Assembly: GCA_009760855.2 (NCBI GenBank)
Contig: WPIO01000025.1
Coordinates: 5,366,001 to 5,430,000 of the forward strand
DNA length: 64,000 nt
Reading direction: 5' to 3'
From: Cristatella mucedo
Taxonomy: Eukaryota; Bryozoa; Phylactolaemata; Cristatellidae
Part shown: in pieces, positions 33,621 to 46,400 of the stretch
Position numbering within the stretch: position 1 is the first letter of the stretch
Layout: each line of letters begins with the position of its first letter
Made by a program: the position numbers and the translations under genes
Notes under the pieces: generated by a model
The model's input: the letters and a program-made list of their open reading frames with translations, nothing else
What the model was told of the DNA's origin: nothing
Databases searched by the model: none

Positions 33621-35606
33621 TGAAGAATAGGCAAGACACGAGGTTCACTGCAGCAAGTCTCACAGAAGGCAGGGGCCTCTGAGTGTGCTACTGCTGCGCT
33701 CTCCCGCAAATAGCATTAGTCTATTGTCGTAGAGTGTCTGTCAGCAAGCTTAGCAGCAGCTCTATTTGTGCACCATCCATATCTCAGGCTCAGTTAGCAG
33801 CCATGCCTTTCTTCATTTGATCGAAAATTTGCCAAGGAACGCAGCACACAGCTACTCGGGCTCTGATAAGACTACGGGAGATGCCAGATATGCATCTGCA
33901 TTGCCCTATGTGGTTGAGGCAGCCTGTCGTAAGCTGATTAGGTTCGTTGCTTACTGCTAACCAAGCAATCGTGGAAAGGTGGTGGACCGATTCTAGCACG
34001 GTCAGTCTAACGGCCGGTCGGTGAGCCCCAACTAGCGCTGCAGCTGCTACCGTACTCGTCTCTGTGCTGGCTGCGTCGTCGATTTCGAGTGCTAGATCTA
34101 GTGGGTGGGTGGGGCACGCACTGTGCGAGTGCACGCACTCGCACAGTGCAAGGGCAGCGAGCAGTGGCACAGGTTCAGTCACCGTGCCACTCTGCTCCTC
34201 TGGCCCCGGTGCTGCTACTCTGAAAAACCACAGACGAGCCATTCAGTTTCGGCTGTCAATATTTGTGTGCCGACTGCCTCCGATTGACAGCAGCTTACTG
34301 GCAGTGCCTGAGTGGAGGGGGGAGGGGGGCATTCGTTGGCAGGCTTTCTTGACTATCGGTGGTGCGAGCTGGCACGTGTTCAGGAGGCATGTGTGTTTTG
34401 CATGCACGGGCAGTGCCTATACGTGTTTGCTCTCACTTAGGCTCGTCGCCTGCAAGCAAGCAGGTGCAACATTGTGTGCCGACTTGCTACTTGCTGCTTT
34501 CTGCTGTGTACTGTGCTTCCCTTTACGGTCCTCATGGCTGACTTGGGGGAGAGGCGTTATAGAAGCAATCCGAAAGGTTTGCAGGTCGGTCTGCTGCCCG
34601 AATTAGTAATAAATAATTATAATTGCAGTAATGACAATTGTAAGGAGACGTTTATATATAGCCCTAAAAGAAGTAGATCTCCGTGTAAGCACTTTAGAAA
34701 CGCTGAAAAGGAAGCAGCCCTGCAGTGTTCTTGTGATGACTGCTGCTGACCATCATGGCAAGGTTGAGCTCCATGCCAAAATCACGGCAGTAGTGCCGAT
34801 AGGCACTTAGACTTGGAAGAGCACTATGCAGAGAACTGTCCAGTGCAATACCATCTGAGTCCTCAAGGGAATGTGGAAGGGATACCTCAGGTGGAAGGGA
34901 TGCATTGCAAACCTGGTGAGCTTGGGCCAACGGCTTTCATAAATTCCATCGTCTCACGACATTTATTGCCCTGGCTCTCTCAGCAATTTCCTCACCTGAC
35001 TGGTCAAATAAACTGTTTTGAGATGACCAAATTTTGTTAATACATTTTTAATATCACCTAAAGATGATACTTTTGAACAGTGACCAGCCCCTGTGCGGTC
35101 TTCCTTGATGGAGCATTTTCAGCCGACTCTGTAATTTGCTTCAGTTGTGCATTAGCATGCTTGGACTGCTAATAATGGTCTTCCTTTTTGTAAAGGCACA
35201 TGCCTTAATGTCAGCAAGTTGTCCCGACGGCTCACTAAGTCTTGAGACGCTAGACTGCAGCATTCGTTCGCTTATTTGCATATGAAAATTGCATGTTCAT
35301 TGCATGCTGAAAACCTGCCGCCTGTGGGATACCTTTGATAATACCCAACGATAGGCTGTCCCATTCTGGAATTCCGCGAATGATCAGTATGAAGCCGTCA
35401 GGGCGTGACTGCAGCTGAGGCTGCATGCTCTCATACACGGTTGAACATTAATGATGCCGGTGTCATATCGGACTGCCTGATTGCCTGCCGGGGCCACCGG
35501 TATTACACCGTATAGAGCCTTGGTAGGACGTGAAATACGCTGAGCAGATGTAACCACAGATCTGCGTTTGCAGCAGCGGCATTGCACCAATAGCCCGAGT
35601 TGTCAG
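33621..35606. other. Unassigned DNA upstream of gene B; first exon not identified
   Basis: A signal-peptide exon for gene B should lie here or further left. An ATG-initiated hydrophobic stretch at 35157 was considered, but it has no good donor. Short ORFs on the minus strand (34694-35760) look like the remains of something coding but match no family I know. Confidence 0.35.
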
Positions 35607-35813
35607 CGCAGCTCTCACGCATCCGGGCACCATGTTTGGCCTTGAAGGTGAAGTAGCTGCGATAGAGCAGCTGAGGCATTTTGAGGTGCTCGATGCAGCT
35701 GACATAGATGGCCGCCACAGCAGATGCAGACGGAAGCGGAACGATGTCGATAACGGTCAGCACCAGACCGAATCCGGAGGCATCTTGGAAGTCAAGTTCA
35801 ATTTATTTGGAAG
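35607..35813 (+). CDS. ADAM17-like: Gene B exon: N-terminal prodomain
   Basis: The peptide HFEVLDAADIDGRHSRCRRK, continuing to EVKFNLFG, aligns with ADAM17 'DYDILSLSNIQQHSVRKR ... ALKRHFKLYL'. The donor is GTGAGG after two codon bases, which the next exon completes to Arg. The 5' boundary is uncertain: acceptors at 35606 ('gttgtcag') and 35573 ('gtttgcag') both keep the frame. I chose the nearer one. An in-frame ATG at 35632 is not followed by a signal peptide, so it is unlikely to be the start. Confidence 0.68.
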
Positions 35814-38800
35814 GTGAGGGCAAGCCGAGGTGATGGAGCTATTTACTGCCTGTTTGTGCAGCTAATGGCTAGCTGAAGCTTAGCCACTTGTTTAATCATG
35901 GCTGCTGCAAAAACAGCAGCCCTGATTAAATAAGTGGCTAAGCTTCAGCTAGCCATTAGCTGCAGAAACAGGTATGCTTGATGGATTAAAACAAATAGCA
36001 AAAGTCGGGTCACTGAAAGGAGCCTGCAATTTGCTACTATTTATTATTTTTAAAGCCTGCATCGGGATGTTGGCAGATGTCTCTTGGGCATCTTCTGCCG
36101 TTACTGCTGGGTGTCTCCAGAAAAAGATTGCTCGACATTATAATCGCATGCATGCTTTACCGTGACGATTTCCATGGCCAACTTAAAGAGTCGCTTATCC
36201 AAACTTTCCGTGAAATAGCACCCTTGGGGAAATAATGAGTTATGCGGCTGGCAAGTCACGTGGCTAGCAATCTTAGGGAAATAGTGAGTTAGATCGACTA
36301 ATGCTACATACTGCCCATAAATATGCATGTTCGTCTGCTTAACCACTCCGCATTTCCTACTAATTGCACCATCTTTTTCTATTCCTTTGCTAGAAATTCT
36401 CCCACTCGTGATTAGCACCTTGGTGTAGCTGAGTTCTATCCATATTGTCAGCAGAAGCTGCTGTCTCACAATGAAATATTATTTCATTATTTATTTGCCT
36501 AAAAACATATGCGCATCCTTTTTTGTGACAGCATGTTCCTGGGTTGCACTGATCTTTATGTCCAAACTAGCGTTTCTAGTTCTCAAAGTTAAGCTAAAAT
36601 CTTTCCTTTCCGGCTAAAGCGATGTGTCTCATAGAAATTTATAGAGATTTAGTTCTCGTGTTTCTCTACAAGTCCATTGTTATTATTATTGTTACTACCA
36701 TTACTATCATGATATTTTTTTACAACCTCGAACAATGTTCCACTGTTATCGAAGACAGCTCTTCATGGGCTGTCGGCTGGCAGCCATATAAGCCACAGCT
36801 CTCTTGACTGTTACAGTCATCATCTTTAGCGAAAGCAGTGCCGGCAGGCTACTGGCATAGGTCAAGACTCTGGCTAACTTTGCTGGCCTCGTCACCTGCG
36901 TTTTAAGCTCACCAGGGGCGGCTAGATCATGTGAAGCTTTCGGCTGTTAGCTCTGTTAACGTGTACTCAGAAGGCGATCAACGACTCCGTCCCGAGCTTC
37001 GAGGATGTGTACTTGCATGCAATCTTAACATTTCCGCTTTCCCCTAGAATGCACTTGCCGATGAGATACATGGGGATGGAATACAGCCGAATTTTAATTT
37101 CGGCAGAGGGGTAGGAAAGGTCATGAAGTACGGAGCCGGCTAAGTCGATGGCAGTGCTCCTGATAAAGGTTTGTCCAAGTAGCTGCCAGCTGAGTGCTGC
37201 AGCTCTCGGATGCCAATATGAAATCTCACTGTACCCAGCTGTCGGGGGAGGGGGCGGGAGGGAGGGAGCGAGCGAGCGTTGCATGATTACCTTTAGATTT
37301 ACTCAGCTATGTCAATGCACTTATTGCACTTAAATGCACTTATATGCAGCTATTTCAGCACCGAATTTCGTGCATTGACTGACTCATTGTCTCTTGTGGC
37401 TCATGTGCATGGCCCTACCCACATCAAGGGTCACACACTCGACCAGATTTTCTCATACAACTGCACTTTGTCATCACCAATTATTACTAAATCCTGCTTT
37501 TCTGATCACATGCTGATCTCATTCAATCTACAATGTGTGCCCACATCCTCCTCTAAAATAAACTGTGAATCGCAAAACCTCAAGACCCTTGACATCGATG
37601 CTGTCCGTGCGAGAATATCTGCTTCGCCTCTGCTGCTCAGTCCTCCCTCCGATCTGTCATCATTGGTAGATAGCTACAACACGACACTAGCTGACACGCT
37701 CAACGAGTTTGCACCTTTGACAAAGCGCACTGTGCGCCCCCGCCCAGACGGCCTATGGTTTACCACAGACATTAAACTAGCTAGGTCTACTAAGCGAAAG
37801 CTTGAAAAAGCATACAAAAGATCCGGACTAACTGTCCATCGACAGGCATATGAAGACTACTGTAAGTCGTACCAATCGATCCTAGCAAAGGCCAAGTCTT
37901 GCTTCTATAGAAACATTGTTGAATCACAGATGCACAATCCAAAAATGCTGATGTCGACAATAAACCATCTCCTCAACCGTTCCCAGATTAGCTCCTTACC
38001 TGATGATCCTTGTGATGATCTAGCCGATCGCTTCTCTCGATTCTTTGTGAGGAAGATAGACAAGATAAGGGAATCCATCCCTGCGATGACAACCTCCCCA
38101 CCAGAATGCTCTTCTTCGGTTCCTGGCTGCACCTCAATGTCTGCATTTAAGCAGGTCACTCGTGATCTAGTCCTAAAGTTTGTATCGCAATCAAAGAAGA
38201 CAACAAGTCCTCTGGACCCTATTCCCACTGTCCTGCGCCTACCTTGCATTGATCTGCATCTGCCATGCATAACTAACATCATTAATATGTCATTAGCCTC
38301 AGGTCATGTCCCAGCACCTTTCAATGAAGCTGTAGTCAGGCCTCTTCTCAAGAAAGCTACACTAGACCAAGAGAACTTGAGCTACTACCGCCCAGTCTCC
38401 CTTCTACCATTCCTATCAAAGACACTGGAATGGGTCGTGGCAGACCAGCTGAACTCATATATCGAAACCTCACACCTTGCTAGTAAGTTCCAGTCTGGCT
38501 TTAGAGCTAATCACTCCACAGAGTCAGCATTGCTTAGGGTATACAACGACCTACTTAGGAATGCAGACATGGGTAGAGTGTCTCTGCTTGTTTTGCTCGA
38601 TTTTTCGGCAGCTTTTGACACCAACGATCACAAAGTTCTTCTAGAGCGCCTATCATCTCGCCTGGGCATCACTGGCACTGCTCTGCAGTGGTTCAGGTCC
38701 TATCTCAGTGGGAGACTCCAGAGTATTGACGTGAATGGACAAAGATCATCTGAAGTACCTCTGAAATATGGAGTACCTCAGGGCTCCGTGCTAGGTCCGG

Positions 38801-40366
38801 TTCTTTTCACGGTTTATACTCTCCCTCTTGCTGATGTGATTTCCAAGCACAATCTAGGCTTTCACTTCTATGTGGATGACACTCAGTTGTACTTTTGCAT
38901 TGATCCCTCCCAGCCTTCGAGAACCTCAAATTCTCTAAACTCACTTGCTGCATGCATTGATGACATCCGCACATGGATGGCAGCAAATTTTCTAAAACTA
39001 AACGATGACAAAACTAATTTACTAGTTATGGGCAAACCCAGAGTGATTCAGAGATTGGAAAGGCTGACTCTCAAAATTGGCTCTGCCAGCATATCTCCTG
39101 TCGAATCAGCTCGAAATCTAGGTGTCATATTCAAAAGCGACCTCTCGTTAGACGACCATATCAGCTCCACAGTCAAATCTGCCTATTTTCAGCTTCATAA
39201 CATTGCTAAAACTCGGGCTTGCTTAGATAAGGATACCACGTCTAAGTTGGTCCATGCATTCGTGACATCTCATCTCGACTTCTGCAACTCACTACTTACT
39301 GGCCTACCAGCATGTGCGATCAGGCGATTGCAGCTGGTGCAAAACTCTGCAGCTAGGCTTGTCTGCCGTGGGTGTCGCAGTTGCCACATTACTCCACTTC
39401 TCGCCGACCTGGACTGGCTACCAGTCAAGCAAAGGATTGACTTCAAGGTTTTGTCGCTCACTTTTAGGTCCGTTCATTCTATGGCTCCAGCCTATCTCTC
39501 CGACATACTCCCCCATCAGGCCAAGCATCGTACCACCCGCTTTTAGAAATCCTACAGTCTAGAAATACCTCGTGCAAACCTTAAATCCTTTGGAGACCGT
39601 GCATTTAGTTCGTATGCTCCCAAAGCATGGAACTCCCTCCCAACCTGCGTCAGAACATCCCCTGACCTGACCACATTTAAAAGGAACTTAAAAACACACC
39701 TATTTAGGACAGCATTTAGTGGGTCCCTGTGATTCGTCCTTCACGTGCTTATGCGTGCTGACACTGTGCATGCTGCCACTAACCACATTTTCATGCTGAC
39801 CCTGTGCATGTCACCCCTAACCATGTTATTCATTTTGTTTGATTATCAAGCATGATTTTACTTACCATTCGATTGCATTTCCCTTTGCAGCAAATGTAAA
39901 GGGCCTAGAAAGAGATTGAGTTCTCTGAGGGCGCTTTATCAAGTACATTATTATTATTATTAATGCAAGAGTGGGTTCATCCGATTAATCCACCAATCAG
40001 ATGGTTCTAGCTTGCACACTATTGCAGAGATGCCGACATGTTGAACTCGGGAAGTCGGCGTGGCTCCATTTAGCATCCCGGTGTTCTAGCTCACTTGTAC
40101 GAACTCGTTTAGGTATGTGTGCTTGTGCACACGTTTGGGGGAAGGGTTGTGCACATTTGTGCGATCTCGCTTATGCCTGTGTTTGTTAATGCTGTACCCG
40201 TGGAAGATGTGCCCGCCTATTCATCTTCAATGTTCCGGAAGACCCAGTCGCATTGCAAAGACTGTATGCTGCAGCTAGTCCGACTGCTGGGAAGCTGTGC
40301 GAGTGAGTGTGCAAGCGTATCTGCTAGAGCGAATGTGCGCACTCGTTCTTCTTTCTAATCTTCCTC

Positions 40367-40404
<38 letters not shown>

Positions 40405-43400
40405 TCTCCTCTATCTCTCTTCTAAAGCCACCCGGCACTAAGGTAAGGTGATCTTTATAATGGACACCGCCTACGTAACCGCTTGGGTCAGCTACAGTGT
40501 ATGAGAAATGCTGTGCTGAGTCAGCAGCCCAAAACTCACCGAACAATAGCACATGCTCCTTCTGCCCTTAGTTCAAAGTAATAAAATTGCTCAGTCTTTT
40601 TATGCTGCTCTGCTTCTGTTTGCGAGGTCTCTTGTCTGTCTGTGTGTCTTCCCGTGTCACTTGCTGTCGGACTCCCTGTCCCCGACTGTGCATCTCATCT
40701 CGCTGTTTCCATCTCTCAGTCTCTCTACCTGTCTTATCTGTGGTGATCACTGTCTTTGTCTCTGTCGAAATTTCACAAGGCACATATTTTCAATCTTCAA
40801 ACCATCAGACATTTTATTGATACTAGTCTATGCTTTTTCTTTTGGTATCTATGCTATTTCTGTCCATTTGTCTGCGCTATTTCTGTCCATTTGCTCGACT
40901 GTTACCCTAACAGTTCAGTAGTGAGCCACATGCAGTGGCAGAACCAGGATTTTCATCGGGGGGGGGGGACAAGACCTGCAAAAATTAATATTGGAAGGCA
41001 AGTGAAAAATGTGCATGTGGACAGGGCAAGACCAACAATTGATGAAATATTATAGCACAAAATCGTAGTGTTTATGCGACACGAACTCGTTGGTTGCTCA
41101 TCGAGTGGAGCTGAGGCAAAATTTCGTCATTGGCAGTCCTGTCTGACAAAGGAATCGCTTGCACCCGCTCCTGTAACAGCATTATTTTGTACACGAGTAT
41201 TTGAGAAAAAAGTGTCAGCTGTATTGAAAGCACCTTGGGCCAGTGGTGTACTGAAGGGGGCAAGGAGGCATATGTCTCCGGGCGCTGGGTTAGGGGTGCT
41301 GGATAAGAGGACCACCTAAATGGACACCTACTACTGGGGCTGGCATCTGTATAGTCGTCCCTGGGCATGCAATGCCCTAGGAACGGTGCTGCCACGGCCA
41401 GCAGCTTAGGCTGCCAATGTAGAATGTCAGTAGCATTCGTGTCCAGCTTTACACCATTTTAGACAGTGCTGACTGTGCAACCAAATAAGCTAGCTGGGGT
41501 CGATGCATTGCAGGCATTTTCACCTCTATCTTACGCGAGATTCTTCGGTCTTCGGAAGTGGGTTCGAGGCCTACACCTGCAGCTCTTCCGGTGCCACAAC
41601 ACATCTCCACGGAGTATTCTCTGACGATCTATACAGTGGACATGTCTCAGGTATCACAGTGCCGGCGGGATTGGGCAGCGTCAGCAATTACATTTCTGTG
41701 AACAGGTCATGCAGTTTACTTTGCATGACTGGCACAGTTGGTCTTAACAAATCCAACGAATGACACTCGTTTGCGGAGTTGCCAGAAAGGCACGTCCTGT
41801 CGCCCAGCCGGCACCTAGGCTGCTGCTCCAGGCTGCGGCTGCCGGCTGGTCTCGTCGGCTAGCAACCAGGGAGCTCGTGCTCCAGAATTGTGGCCGGTCA
41901 CAGCAATCTGCTCTCCAGCAGTCGCTGCTGCAGTTGCCGAATAGTAACGCAGCAACGAGAACCTTAATTCTCCAGTGCTCTACTGTTGCCCAGTGCTGCG
42001 GCTGCATAGTCTGCTTCCCCCTTCGGTGGCCGCGTGGTTTTACTAGCGGGTGGGCCAGCTTAGCTTGCGAGAGCTTCCCTTCCGAGCAGATAGGAACACG
42101 GAACATCGGGCCTTGGCGTTCGGCGCCTGCTCTCGAGGGCATGTTGCTCTCTTCCAGTAGACCGGCCAGCGTTGGCGAATCTCGTTGCCTGCGGTTGGCC
42201 TTGACGTTTGCTTTGCCGAACGGCAACACGGTTGTTTGTCGCTGCTCTGTCTTATGGCAGCCGGCTGCTTCGACACGCGGGGCAGCCGCCCGAGCGAACG
42301 AGCATACGATGGGCCGGCCTCCATTGGATCTACTTTAGCTAGCAAAGAGTGGCTGCTGCCGGTGGCACAGCCTCTGTGTGGCACATCACACACATTTGCT
42401 TTCGCTCGAAAGCTCGCAGGGGAAGAGCGGCTAGCCAAGATGCAGCAACATGATGTGGCGCCACGTGATGCTCACTGGTAGATTTTCCTCTCTCCTCTCT
42501 CGGCGATCTCTTGCTGTGGAGTTTCTAACTGACCCAGCTCAGGCCACATTAACCCCTAGCCAATTTCCTGGAGTGACCGTAGAAATCTTAAAAATCGGCA
42601 GCCCATTTGCGGCTTGATTGGCAGCCTTCGAATTCTAACACCTTGATTGCTTGGTGGTTAACGCCTCCATTTTTTGTTACTCTCATAAGCAAAGGTAGGA
42701 CACGTCAGATGCTGCCTCGTGGAGGAGTGTGGCTCTCAATTTTTGCTTAAATGAATGCATTTGCTTTCTGTGTACTCAGGGGACTCAGTAGTGGTGGCAC
42801 GTTGTGTGCCTATTTCCAACCAGTGATTACCTGCTGCCTTTCTATTAGTCGTTTTGGGGTGGCCTGGGAACTATAATTTGACACTGAACTCTCAGCTTTT
42901 GTGCATGAAATCCTCAAGGAAACAAAGCATGGAACCAATCAAACAGACTTGGGGCATCGTTCTATTTGAAATATTTGTTCATTGACCGGCCATTGTTGTC
43001 CGAAAAGCAGCAGCCCTTTTTGCCCATCGTCCAGTCAGCCATTCAGATATAGTTGTTTGCCATTTGAAATTGATTCTGGACACACACTCGCTTGTCATAT
43101 AGAAACCTCAAGGCTTCTATTCACACCATCCATCTGCATGCACGACCTGTTGCAGAGGGAGGCCGGTCCAACGATGATGACATACGTTACAATTATGCAA
43201 GCGCGAAACGTCCCGTGCCTATGAGCCCAGAGGTTTCTAAGATTGCGTGGGAGCTCAGGCTGGGAATGGGTAAAGGATCAACTCACGAGGCAGGCGTGCT
43301 TGGCCGTTACCGCTCCCCAATGTTTTCGCGAGCGATTGAAGAGACTGCAGCAAAGAGTTCCCTCGAACTGCCTGCCTGTCTGCGTGCATGCCCGAGCTCG

Positions 43401-46400
43401 ATGCCGAACGGCCGACCCTTCCGTTGCAGGAGAGGTCTCGTCACATGCGCAGGCTCGATGGGAGAACGGTCTGCTTGTTGCCAAGGTCGAGATCAGCAAG
43501 GAGGCCTACTATCTCGAGGTGCGTTCGAGCTGCTCTCGAGCCTCGAAATCGGTTTCCTCCCAAAAGTCGACGTACCATCAGTGAGACAGGGCTGGGCAGG
43601 GGAGGGCGGGGCTGGGCAGGGCTGGGGAAGGTGGGACAGGGCAGGGGGGCAGGGTGAGAAAGGGCAGGGTGGGCGGGGCAGGACTGGACAGGGCAGGACG
43701 GGGTGGGTGAGGTTGATCGTGTGCCAGCGATTGATCAAGTACTTCCGATCGAAGTCGAAGACGTGTCCGCTCGTCTACAGCGCAGCCGGCACCCGGTGCC
43801 TGCCCGACGGGTGAGTAGTCCACTGCCGGCGCTCAGCCGGGCTGCGGCCGCACCGCCGGGGCGGCGGCTGCATGCGCTCCATGCTGCGCCCAGCAGCCGG
43901 CCTCTTCTCTGCTCCCTGCCGCTGGGCAGCACGTTGCCATGGCAACTGGCATCTGGCTGTAGATCTGGCAGGTGCCTTCGTGTGAACAGCACCTCAGCCG
44001 TCTCGGCTGCTACCGCCGCCAGCGGTGCAATGTACTGCTCTCAGTTCTGCAAGGTGCTTGGTCTGCTGAGCTGCTCTTGTACCGACGGTGAGCCTGCGCA
44101 TGGAGCAGCGAACGGAAACGTACTTCCATCGTCCGACAAGAGCAGCGATCAGCAACGAGAACCCGGCAAGGCCCATAGGGCAAGGCGTGCCAACTCTAAG
44201 AGGCCAGCTCCCCCCCCCCCCTCACCTCCCCCCCCCCCCCCCCGTCGCCATCCTCAGAGTCGATGGCCCTCAGCAGTAAGGTGGAGCATGGGACGAGCTA
44301 CTGTCAAAGAAGCCAGTGACCGCTCCTGTCCAGCAGTGGCCACTGGCCCAGCAGATGTCCTCCCTGGTCCTCTAGTCCTGTAGTCAACGAATCAGTGTCG
44401 GACCCATCTTGTGACGTCGTCTACCAGCCTTTTCTGCATCTCTGTGCAGCCACCTGTCTTTTGCTCTAATTTGATGCAGTGGTCATCAAGTCATTGGTCG
44501 TGTGGATTGGTCTTGCCTGAGGTATTAGAGAAATTGTTGCACCTGCAAGCCCACGAGCAAGGTCTCACATGCTCCACGCGGCAGTAGCTCGCGCAGGCAC
44601 GCCGCGAGTGTGCACCCACACACATTTACCATGCATGCACCACACAAGCACCGTACACACACGTGCACGCACACACACACACATACTGACACGCTCACAC
44701 ACAGGCTTGTATAGGCATGCGTGCAGTTATGAGCTATGTGTATACTGCTTACCATATGCTCTGGAGAGCAGAATTGTACAACACACTAGTGTGGTTGCCT
44801 CACCTACTTGCCTTGACGGCTGCAGTTGCATCACTGTGTTAGATGTCGATGTGCTGGGTGGCAGGTAGATAACCAGCCAGTTCGTCCTTGGCCTGCTGTG
44901 CTCGTTATGGAGCTGAGCTCCTAAACAAATGTAAAGCGCCTAGAAAGAGATTAAGTTCTCTGAGGGCGATTTATCAAGTGCATTATTATTATTATTGTTA
45001 TTATTACCTAAGCCGGGCGTGTGGTGGTGTTAGGCTGCTCATCTTTATTGACAGAGGTCAAGGTGAATGCATTTGGTGACCGACGTCGTGGGCTCAAGCC
45101 CTGATGCATATGTAAAGCACCTGGATGGAGATTATGTTCGTTTAGGGTGTCATACAAATGAATTATACGTTTTTAATTTCTTTATATTAACTTTGCTTTG
45201 CAGCCACTCTCAAGGTTGATGCCTCAGTCTGGAAATCAGAAGATTCTTGCTTATCGCCGATCTGATTTGCTGTCGGTTCCTGGTGGCTCAATGAGCCGCA
45301 GGAAGTAGGTATTGGCAAGACATCGTCTCACTTGCTTTGCCGCGCGTTATTGACTCAGCCAAACGTCTTCGTTAGGTTAGCACCTTGCTTCTATAGTAGC
45401 TAAATCGATGAGAATGCATCTGCCTTGTGGAAAGAGCCAACGACAACAACAGAACGGTGTGTAGCATTAGAGTCACGATGCTCCTGTTGCATATTAGAGC
45501 TGTGGAATTTTACTTTGACACACTTCCCTTACAGCACATATAAAATGAATAGAAAGAGATTAATTTCTCCGAGGACACTATATAAATGTATTATTATTGT
45601 CATTACCACTTTGCGGCGAATTTTGCCGTCAGTGCACCATCATCTTTCGTGAAATTGACGAAGTAGTTTTGAACGTCTTCTTTCAGGTTACATTGTGGCA
45701 GTAAAGTGCACTCTAATGGAAGCACCCACGTCGATAGCAGAGGGAAGGCAGGTGCAAAAGAGTTAAACCTCCACCGTGAGTCTTACTGCTGAATTAACTA
45801 CTGTATGTTATTGACCCCACACAGCCCACAAGCACAATGCTACACTCCTGCTGCTTCGTGATTTCGAAATGAGATGAAAGTTTTGGTTAACGGACCACTC
45901 TTATTTGCCGAGATATCTTACCAAGAAGTTGTTTGCCAAGATATCTGTACGGAGATAGCTTGGCAAACTTCCTGTTCAATTTGAAGGATGCTAATTAAGC
46001 AATGCAATGCAATGTTATCAGTCAGGTGCTCCGATGCCCGTTGAGGTCACTAAATGTGCTCCGTTTGGAGTCCCCCTCATCTCATTCGTTTGAGTCGAGA
46101 TCTTAACCATTTTAGGTCTGTCAAGTAACTGCCATTGTACAATAAGGTGGCAAGCATTGTCCTAGCTGCCTACGACTCACGTCCTCATGTAGGGCAACAA
46201 CATCCTCCGCTGACCATTTTGACTGTTAGAAGGATAGCTGCCTCCTTGCTCACTGAGTAATGCAACCCGGCAGCCTATCACGTCTCATTATGTAGTTTGT
46301 GTGCGCTTGTGTTTGCATGGGCAAACAATTGCTGTGAGCCCCCCCCCCACAGACTACCGGTGGATAAAAAGATTGGAGTGATTGTATATGTGATTGCTAA

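Noticed and set aside
35157..35280. ATG followed by MLGLLIMVFLFVKAHA, a signal-peptide-like stretch upstream of gene B
   Set aside because: Attractive as the missing first exon, but there is no strong donor with the needed phase, and the antisense strand also looks like decayed coding DNA.
41744..42438. Overlapping frames of 192, 161 and 131 codons on both strands
   Set aside because: They fall in a GC-rich intron between two well-supported gene B exons. They have no domains, and both strands are open at once.
43728..43810. Reading this exon as the prodomain segment LWRFVNDTKDKRMLVYKS
   Set aside because: The first alignment was superficial. The exon at 45204 matches that segment much better, while this one matches the disintegrin end in sequence and phase.
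45466..45500. SRCSCC motif as a possible CxxCC exon for the relic gene
   Set aside because: It lies beside a diverged LINE terminus, has no donor, and the following residues do not match the domain.
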